This document shows, piece after piece, positions 57,201-64,000 of a stretch of 64,000 nt of DNA (position 1 is its first letter; each line of letters opens with the position of its first letter). The DNA is taken from contig CM055869.1 in assembly GCA_029582165.1 (NCBI GenBank), positions 59,777,518-59,841,517 of the forward strand, given 5' to 3'. Source of the DNA: Portulaca oleracea. Lineage: Eukaryota > Streptophyta > Magnoliopsida > Caryophyllales > Portulacaceae. A program made the translations under genes and the position numbers. Under the pieces are notes generated by a model. The model was not told the DNA's origin. It did no database searches and saw only the letters and a program-made list of their open reading frames with translations.

Positions 57201-60067
57201 CTTATCATCAAGTTGAAGCACAACTATAACCTCAACAAAATTAACACATCAAACTACGACAACTTTTATTGTGAGTCCTACTGTGCCATAGGCAACTTTT
57301 ACTGCAAGCCTTGTCATCTGTGCATTAATGGAGTACTAAGGAGATGGTAGCCAAGTAGCAACTAGCTACTTCTCTCTTTCATCATTCTCACCAAGGTTCA
57401 AGTCTTTGCGAAAACAAAATATTTCTTATTGGTGGAAATTGCGAGGACGATAGACCATGCTTGTCATGGCCAAGTCTGATACCGATCTGTTAAGTTTGTT
57501 AGTAGTTATGCTAGGGCTATGCACGGTCGAATTCAGACCGAAAAAGAGCTTGGCATGGAAAGACAAAAGTTCGGTACAATCCTCGGTCCTAGAAATTCTG
57601 ATATTCGGTCCTTGGCCCAACCTAAGGACTGGATGAAGGACTGAACGATTGAATAAAAATCATTTCAACTTCTAAAATTTTAAGGTTAGTTTTTTCTCTC
57701 TTTCTCATTAATTGCTTCATATAGTCCAGTCCAGATTGGATAGAAATAATATCATTCGATCCAATCTTCAGTCCAGCTCATCCCTCAAGTTCATCCTTAG
57801 TCCCTTTGGTCCATTCCTGAACCGATGCTCAACCCTAGTTAACCCTAAAAAGCAACCCAGTGGGCAGATCAAATTTACCCAGTCAAAAAGAGCATTAGTG
57901 AGTTCAGAATTACTAACCATACAAATGAAACTCCAAGGTCTTGTTAGCAACAAACTCATACACAAGCAACTTCTGCGAATTCGTCAGACAATACCCCACC
58001 AAGGACACAAGGTGCTTATGATGAACCCTACTAATAGTCTCAACCTCGGCCTGAAACTCGCGATCCCCTTGTCCACTATCCGCCTTGAGTGCCTTCACCG
58101 CCACGATCTTCCCGTTGGGGAGGATCCCTTTGTGGACGTACCCAAACCCGCCTTGGCCTAACAAATTTACCTCCGAGAACCCGTTGGTCGCGACCGCGAG
58201 CTCATCGTATGTGAAGGAGCTCGTTGCATTCGCTAAAGCCGCCACGCTGGAAGAGGATAGTGTTGATAGTGATTGTTGGGGCCCGCCGTTGTTGTTGCTG
58301 TTGGCGGGCCCTGAGCCACCAGACCAGAACCCGCCGCTGCTTCCATTTATGGAAGCCGGCGGGTGTGGTGGCGGAGGAGTTGAATTAAATGACTGCACTT
58401 GTAGCGGCAATGGAGGGGGGTAGTTGGGAAGGGTGACGTTGTCGGCGGAGGATGGGTAGGTTTGGAATCTCTGTTGCACGGACTGTGTTGGACCTCCGGT
58501 GTAGTAGTCTAGGTAAAAAAGAGGAAAAAATATGAATGAATTAACTCAAATCAAACAAAAACCTTAGGGAAATGGCACATGAAAAGCATAACAGCAAAAT
58601 CACAAATTATACCATACATCGTGTTTTGCAGGAAAAATATAAAAGACACGGGAAGCTAGGAGTAGAAGCATAGCTATGGTGCTAACAAAAATTTAGGTTA
58701 TGGTTAAAATTTGAATGGGCGATAAATATTAAAACTCGAACAGGAAATTGACGATTGTTAATCAGTTCTTTTGGGGTTGGAGATTCATATGGACACAAAT
58801 CGGGTAAAAATCAGGTTCATATACAATAGAAATAAGAGAAATGGTAGTCTCTAAATTTCGGTCGCAGTTGAAATTCACACAAAATATGTATGATCGTGTG
58901 CGGCAAGACAAATCCAAGTCAAAATTGGGTCCATATAGCAGAAATAAGAGAAACAATATTGTGTTTGAATTTCAATTGATGTTAAAATTCGGACAAAGTA
59001 TCTATGGTAAGGTTAAATAAATTTGGTTCAAAATCAGGTTTGTACAATAGAAATAAGAGAATAATATTGTGCCCAAACAACGATTAATCTTAAAATTAAC
59101 TCGAACACAATATTTATGATCATATACGGATTTTCTAGGTCAAATAAAATTTTGTCAACTCTAAACAGACAGAGGAAAGATATAACAAATATTAAATACA
59201 TAATTAGGGTTTCTAACCTGATTGTGGTGCATAATAGCCCTCTGATCCACGGGGATCCTGCTTTTTCTTCCTCCTAGTGAAAAGCAACCATAGAATGATG
59301 AATACAGCGAGTACAGCTACACTTCCAATCACAACACCCGCGACGAGGCCGGCTGAGACATTAGAGGAATGTGATGGCGGCGGCGGTGGTGATGGAGGAG
59401 GAGGAGATTTTACGTGGTGTGACTTAGGTGGAGGAGGAGTGTTTGATATTGCTGGTGGTTGTGGTGGTGGTGAAGGTGGTGGAGGTGGTGGTGAAGGTGG
59501 CGGTGGCGGTGGTGGGGAAGGTGGTGGTGGTGGTGGTGGTGAAGGAGGTGGTGAAGGAGGTGGAGGTGGTGCTGGTGCTGGTGATGGACTTGGAGCTGGT
59601 GGTGGTGGGGGTGGTGGCGGTGGTGGTGAAGGTGGTGGTGGAGGAGGTGGTGATGGGCTTGGAGCTGGAGGCGGCAGTGATGGGCTCGGTGGTGGTGGTG
59701 GTGGTGGGCTTGGAGCTGGGGCTGGTGGTGGAGGAGATGGGCTTGGTGCTGGTGGTGGAGGAGGTGGTGGACTTGGCGGTGGAGGAGGAGGAGGAGGAGG
59801 TGAAGGAGCTGGTGCTGGTGGCGGTGGTGGTGGTGGCGACTCAGGTGGTGGGGATGGCGGTGGTGGAGGAGAAGTAGTTGGAGCTGTTGCTGGTGGCGGT
59901 GGTGGTGGTGACTCTGGTGGTGGTGGCGGCGGCGGCGGCGATGGTGACGGCGGTGGTGCTGGTGGGGTGGATGGATCAGGTGGCGGAGGAGGTGAAGACA
60001 TAGGAGAAATTATCACTTGTGAAGGTGGGGTGACATCGAGAAGAGCTGGATTTGGAGCAATAGACAT
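54243..60067 (-). CDS. PERK: Proline-rich receptor-like protein kinase (PERK family), 735 aa, 8 exons
   Basis: Exons in transcript order: 60067-59218, 58508-57918, 57184-57098, 56831-56761, 56653-56577, 56133-55989, 55397-55236, 54467-54243; 2,208 nt in phase, TGA at 54243-54245. Start [18 protein letters not shown]; an upstream in-frame TTG is not a credible start. Residues about 25-235 are Pro/Ser-rich and extensin-like (SPPPPP repeats). One membrane helix lies at about 238-264 ([20 protein letters not shown]), followed by RRKKK. Kinase domain: GQGGFG 402-406 region, Lys422 (VAVK), HRDIKAAN with Asp518, DFG 536-538, APE 562-564; all catalytic residues are present, so an active Ser/Thr kinase is expected. 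There is no N-terminal signal peptide, as is usual for PERKs. Known family role: plasma-membrane sensors linked to the cell wall, in growth, wounding and ABA responses. Which PERK number it corresponds to cannot be told. Introns 5 and 6 each hold a copy of one MITE family. Confidence 0.95.
55157..55186. repeat. (GCACAT)5 microsatellite in PERK intron 7
   Basis: Five GCACAT hexamers inside a longer ATATAT/ACAC purine-pyrimidine tract (about 55,120-55,215), just downstream of the exon 7 donor at 55235. Confidence 0.85.
55451..55943. repeat. 49-bp tandem duplication split by the MITE
   Basis: Unit 1 is 55451-55499. Unit 2 begins at 55500 and is interrupted after nine bases by the MITE, resuming as a complete copy at 55895-55943. 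The units share TTTGCGGATTTACGGAAGGA and differ at one or two bases. The MITE therefore landed in an already duplicated intron segment. Confidence 0.85.
55509..55894. mobile_element. MULE-type MITE copy A in PERK intron 6, 9-bp TSD ATAAGGTAT
   Basis: A 386-bp element. Ends are GGGTGATGATAAGTGTCTTG and, reverse-complemented, GGGAAATGATAAAAGTCTTG. Perfect 9-bp duplications ATAAGGTAT lie at 55500-55508 and 55895-55903. A 9-bp TSD points to Mutator-like transposition. The interior has no coding capacity. Confidence 0.85.
56158..56515. mobile_element. MULE-type MITE family, copy B in PERK intron 5
   Basis: The core matches copy A in the same orientation: TTATAAGGGGTCTAGCAATC, TATGCCAACAAATAC, TGACATCCTATTCAAATC, TTTCTCGTAAATTTGAAAAA, then CTATGGATAAAATTATAATT. 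The ends resemble TATGATATG...CCCAAGACATA and its inverse but are decayed, so the limits are approximate and no TSD is assigned. Confidence 0.65.
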
Positions 60068-61080
60068 TACTCCAAAATGATCACAAAAACCGTAAACCAA
60101 TAAAAATTTCCCAAAATCAAATTAAACCCACAACATTCATTGGGATATGATCGATTTTCTCTGGTTTCCTACACAACTCCTAATCAAAAACATCCATCGT
60201 GCCTCTATTTTGTGTTTTTGTTTCTCATAAACTCATTTTCAAACATATAAAAGAAGGCTGAACAATTCATACTACTAAACGTGCCCACTATGTTCATTAC
60301 TCCTGAATAATAGTTCCTACACTTTTTTTTTTTTTTTTTTTGTTGGTGGAAAATTTCTACACCTTTAAACAAGTGCTACCTACCACTTACAATAATAGGT
60401 AATTTAAAAAATTAAGCAATGCCGTCAACCGTCCTAAACAAATTAAAATAAGCCTAGGTTGAACATTTCAGTTCATCATATAATTTTGCATTGCAATATA
60501 AGTACAGAAATCAAGAAATAAGCTTACATGTTTAGATGTATAGCTAAGAAAAAGCTGTATTGAATGTATTTGTATCTGCTGAGCACGTTCAAATGGTTCA
60601 ATAATCAATATATAGTTTCAAATATATATAGTACGTACACAAAATAATCCTACATCGTGTAAAATGGAGCTTATGTTGAACAATTCAAGTTCAAACCCTA
60701 TATATGTTGTCATTAAATTCCCTTTGTTTTTTGTTATAATTGGAAGCTAATAATGGCAAAATTTACATCAAAGATGCTACAATCGAAAAATAATAAAACA
60801 GCATAACGTACACAACCAAAACAAAACAACAACCCGCTTGCTTTTCATCGCCCACCTTTTTACTATTGTCGCCCACCTTTCGCATAATATTTCCAACCCA
60901 CGCCCTTGAACCTCATAACTTCACTCTCCACTATTTCTCTAGTTTATCTCTCTAAAAAACGCTCTCAACCATCACCCACCACAAACCACCCTCATACCGG
61001 TCAATCTACGAATTTGAGGTATGTTTCGAATTTGTGTTTGATTTTATGGTTTTATGTTATGTAAATTTTAATTTTGAACG
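60068..61080. other. PERK 5' flank and AT-rich intergenic DNA
   Basis: Expected to hold the PERK 5' UTR and promoter. A T17 run lies near 60,323. From about 60,840 the sequence becomes C-rich on the + strand (CGCCCACCTTT twice) and ends in GAG|GTATGTTTCG near 61,018, which looks like a leader exon and donor for a rightward gene, possibly the mobile-domain gene below. Confidence 0.35.
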
Positions 61081-61097
61081 AAAAAACCAAAAAAAGG

Positions 61098-61220
61098 TGG
61101 CGACGCAAGCCGCCGCCGGCGCCGTGCCCAGATCCCGGCATGGCCGCGGCCGTGTCGGGATCACGGCAGCGCGGCTGGCGGCTGCCGTATGTTCAGCTCG
61201 CCGGCAACGCACGGCTTAAT
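61098..61220 (+). other. GC-rich island in AT-rich DNA, unrecognised
   Basis: About 120 bp of very GC-rich sequence (GCCGCCGGCGCCGTGCCCAG, GGCATGGCCGCGGCCGTG) starts abruptly after AAAAAAAGG and is followed by more than 200 bp of TTATTAATATTG repeats. Short open frames cross it, but none resembles a known protein. Confidence 0.4.
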
Positions 61221-61239
61221 TTTTTTTTTCGTTTTTTTG

Positions 61240-61400
61240 TTTTATTTATTAATATTAATTGTTATTATTGTTATATTTATTAATATTGTTATTGTTATGT
61301 TTATTAATATTGTTATTGTTATTTTTATTAATATTGTTATTGATAATAATTGCTATTAATATTATTATTATTGTTAATAATTGTTATTAGATTATTGTTA
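61240..61400. repeat. TTATTAATATTGTTATTG degenerate tandem repeat
   Basis: Repeats of TTTATTAATATTGTTATTGT with variable spacing, almost entirely A/T with isolated G. Confidence 0.75.
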
Positions 61401-61760
61401 AATAATAAATAAAAATTAAAAATTATATTTATTAAAGTTAATATTGTTATTATTAAATATGAAAATTATTACTATTGTTATTATGAATATTATAGTTAAT
61501 TATGTGTTAATTTGATAATTATTAGTGATTAATTGTATTATTTTTTATTAATATTGTGTTATGAAAATTAATATTGTTAATATCAATATTAATGTTATGC
61601 ATGTGTTAATATGACAATTAGTAGTGATTAAGCATGTGTTAATGTTAGTGATTAATTGGCTTAGAAAAAAATGGTAATTGTTATGTAGGGCTAAGTTTAC
61701 GGGTGAGTGTATATTCCGATTAGTTTATATGTAGTTGTGTTAGAAGGATGTTGAGTTTGG

Positions 61761-62526
61761 ATGATTTTGGTTGTTATTTGTAAGTAAGTTGGCGTATATA
61801 GTTGGTATGGGTAATTTATTCATAATCCAACTTAATTGTCAATTTATGTACTAATAACTCCAAATGATGACATAATAGTTATGTCACATCCATTTAATAA
61901 CTTAGGTACTCAACAACCAGTTGATACGTAAGTGGATATATAGGTTATTTTGTGATGGTACGTTAGGATAATAATTATGTTAATGTATAGTTATTGTATG
62001 TTAGTTGTATACGTGAAAGAAAGAGGTTGAGTTTTGGGTCATATTAGTGTCGAAGGAGAGTGTGTGTAACTCGATAATGTATGGTTGAGAAGGTTAATCA
62101 ATGCCCCGCATCAACTCTTGTTTATCTGTTTGGTCCCCAAAAAGTAGCCCATCGTCGTGATGAAATTGGCCAGTGCGGTAGTCGGGAGTTAGAGCGTATC
62201 GATTCGATACAATGCAATGTTTCTATTGTGCACCTGGTGGGTCAACAAGAAACATTACATTGTGTCGAACTGATATGCTTCTAACTCCCGAGCAATCAGA
62301 CCTCGCGCAATTTCATCACGACAAGGCTGCTATTTTTTGGGAACCAAACAATTAAACGAGAAGTCAGACGGTTGACGAAAGTCTTTTCAACCATATATTA
62401 ACAGCTAAACAACACACTCTCCTTGACAATAACATGACCCTCTTGCCTCGTGACACGACTTAGGTAACCAACACACGCTAACCCATTTGCGCATATTCTT
62501 GCGACTTAAATGATTTTGGTTGTTAT
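61761..62526. repeat. 17-bp direct repeats flanking the inverted-repeat segment
   Basis: ATGATTTTGGTTGTTAT occurs at 61761-61777 and again at 62510-62526, bracketing about 730 bp that contain the long inverted repeat. Confidence 0.7.
62000..62480. repeat. Long imperfect inverted repeat, arms ~225 bp, loop ~25 nt
   Basis: The arms meet at CAATGCAATGTTTC / GAAACATTACATTG around a loop at 62224-62248. Paired blocks going outward are CGGGAGTTAGA / TCTAACTCCCG-like, GTGATGAAATTG / CAATTTCATCAC, TTTGGTCCCC / GGGAACCAAA, TATGGTTGAGAAG / CTTTTCAACCATA, GGAGAGTGTGT / ACACACTCTCC and GGGTCATATTA / TAACATGACCC. Pairing weakens beyond about 62,040 and 62,440. A transcript would form a very long hairpin. 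Confidence 0.8.
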
Positions 62527-62553
62527 GTATGTCTTCATTTTGCAGTGATCTAA

Positions 62554-64000
62554 AATGGTAGGAAGGCGCGGCCATGGTTTCGGACCGCGAATCGACTTGT
62601 GAGTGGTTGGAGGGTGAGTCCGGGACCCCACAGACGCAATGTGATCAAGGCCAACTCGCCGTGGCCGACGTGGTACGGATGCAGGATGCAATGGGGCCAC
62701 CCGAGGACACGGTAGTCGAGCCATGGATTTCGTTGACCATCTCAACCAGGCCATGGGTGAGTCTAGCGGCTCAACAACATCGGAGTCGGGGACGATGAGA
62801 CAGGGAGCCCGAGATGCAGATGATCCGACCTCCGCCGCCAATTTTTCGACTCATGGGCAAAGTTACGTGCCATCGTTTCATGCCGATGAGGATGCATCCG
62901 CAAGTTTGCCCATTCGAAGCGGTGGGCAGGAGCGCTCACATCGTGACGCCGGGTCCAGAGCGATATCGTAAGAGGAAGCGAGCGCCGACAATTCTGGAAG
63001 ATTGGTGGTAACGTTCGGGACCCGCAATTCTCATTGATACCGAGCTTTGGAGGTCACATATCGCCGTAATATGGGAGGGTCGCGGCGTTCACCTCGTGTT
63101 GTCCTTGATTGCCGACGAAGAAGAATGCGTTGAGGAGTTGTGGTCGACACGCACGATTGGAACTCGAATGCCAGCCGCACCGGAAGAATCCAAATAACCA
63201 ACTTGCACGGAGCCGATGACGATCACATCGACTGACGCTGATCTCGGCGTCGTTGAGAGGTGGCAACCCGACACAAACACATTTCACCTTCCCTGTGGTG
63301 AAATGACGATCATGTTGCATGATGTGCAACATATATTGGTCTTGCGCTGATGGCTTGATGCAAGGACTTCCTGAAGTCGTTAACCAAGACGCGTCTGTGA
63401 TTTTTGAAAAAGCAATGGCGAGTGAAGGTCGATAGCACTTATGACAAGGGTGGCATAGACTCCCATTTGAGGACGATCGGTTTAACGACCGCTTTCCCAT
63501 TCCCATAGGATACGGGCGTGGTTGTTGAGCATGCTCGAACACTATCCTTGTGGACAAATCGAGGGATAGAATTAGGCCGCATCCGTGGCCTAGCACTGAT
63601 GTTATCGTTGATCGCATTGCTTGGGGGACGGTGACCTTGGCGTTCCTTTACCGCCAGTTAGGGATGGCGAGCAGGGCCGGGACAGCCAAGATGGCCGGGT
63701 GTTTGACCCTGCTGCAGGCCTGGATCTACGAGTACTTTCCTGATTTTAGGCCACACGCGGAGCAGCCTGTTAATGGGCCTCGGGCGAGCAGGTGGTCCCC
63801 CATCCGCCAGCCAAGTTCGGGACAGCGCCTGCGACAGTTGAGGGCCTCGTTGGATGCGTTGACGCCGGATCGTGTGAGTTGGGCCCCGTACGGTCCTGCC
63901 CCGTACAAGTCATGTACCAGGACGTTGTACAATGGAGGCATTCGTGCATACGACATCACTGAGCTGTACATGCCCGATCGTGTCGTTCGGCAGTTAGGGC
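62554..64000 (+). pseudogene. Plant mobile domain (PMD) protein, frameshifted, runs off the window
   Basis: After TTTTGCAG a possible start gives MVGRRGHGFGPRIDL followed by a stop. Near 63,250 the frame reads RWQPDTNTFHLPCGEMTIML, a clear PMD signature. From 63529 a single open frame continues to the window edge: TILVDKSRDRIRPHPWP, then VDRIAWGTVTLAFLYRQLG and AKMAGCLTLLQAWIYEYFP. Intervening frames are broken by stops (TGA at 63526-63528, others near 63,350) and frameshifts. Known: PMD proteins occur in MULE-type transposons and in domesticated nuclear proteins such as MAIN/MAIL1. Here transposon origin with decay is the likelier reading. GC content is far above the neighbouring DNA. Confidence 0.75.

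Noticed and set aside
59277..60080. 267-aa glycine-rich open frame on the + strand, and a valine-rich one at 59428-59877
   Set aside because: They are the complement of the PERK Ser/Pro-rich exon; CCN codons read backwards give GGN. No independent start context or domain.
60068..60100. PERK start 11 codons upstream of the chosen ATG
   Set aside because: The upstream codon is TTG; the first ATG in frame is at 60067.

Overview
The window is nuclear DNA of a flowering plant, almost certainly a eudicot. Four intron-bearing genes of plant families sit in very AT-rich DNA full of LTR retrotransposon fragments, MITEs and AT microsatellites. The species cannot be named from the sequence. There is no bacterial operon structure, CRISPR array, rRNA gene or recognisable tRNA gene.

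Layout. (1) 1-34,556: about 34 kb without a host gene. It holds foldback MITEs, a 3.1-kb solo LTR (9,225-12,366, 5-bp TSD), a tandem TRIM-type element with a nested CACTA-like MITE (13,141-14,413), a second solo LTR (14,471-15,353), a copia deletion derivative (20,598-23,159), a 5'-truncated LINE tail (31,440-31,610) and many smaller repeats. (2) 34,557-39,881, + strand: a five-exon DUF810/MUN-domain gene (938 aa). (3) 40,869-44,234, - strand: a PPR gene (579 aa). (4) 46,087-51,928, - strand: a seven-exon Rab7/RABG3 GTPase (207 aa). (5) 54,243-60,067, - strand: an eight-exon proline-rich receptor-like kinase, PERK family (735 aa). (6) 60,068-64,000: AT-rich DNA, a 480-bp inverted repeat and a decayed plant-mobile-domain gene that runs off the window.

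All four gene models were rebuilt from GT..AG junctions. Each closes in frame with family-typical length and ends, so they are the best-supported part of the annotation. The genes are functionally unrelated neighbours: two act in membrane traffic (MUN/DUF810 and Rab7), one in organellar RNA processing (PPR) and one in cell-wall/plasma-membrane signalling (PERK). Nothing indicates co-regulation.

No clearly new biological system is visible. The most unusual items are a small transposon family with three copies within about 4 kb, two of them in adjacent PERK introns, one carrying a clean 9-bp TSD; a 480-bp inverted repeat next to a mobile-domain pseudogene; a RABG3 intron duplication that copied the exon 5 donor site; and a PPR start codon that ends exon 1 exactly.
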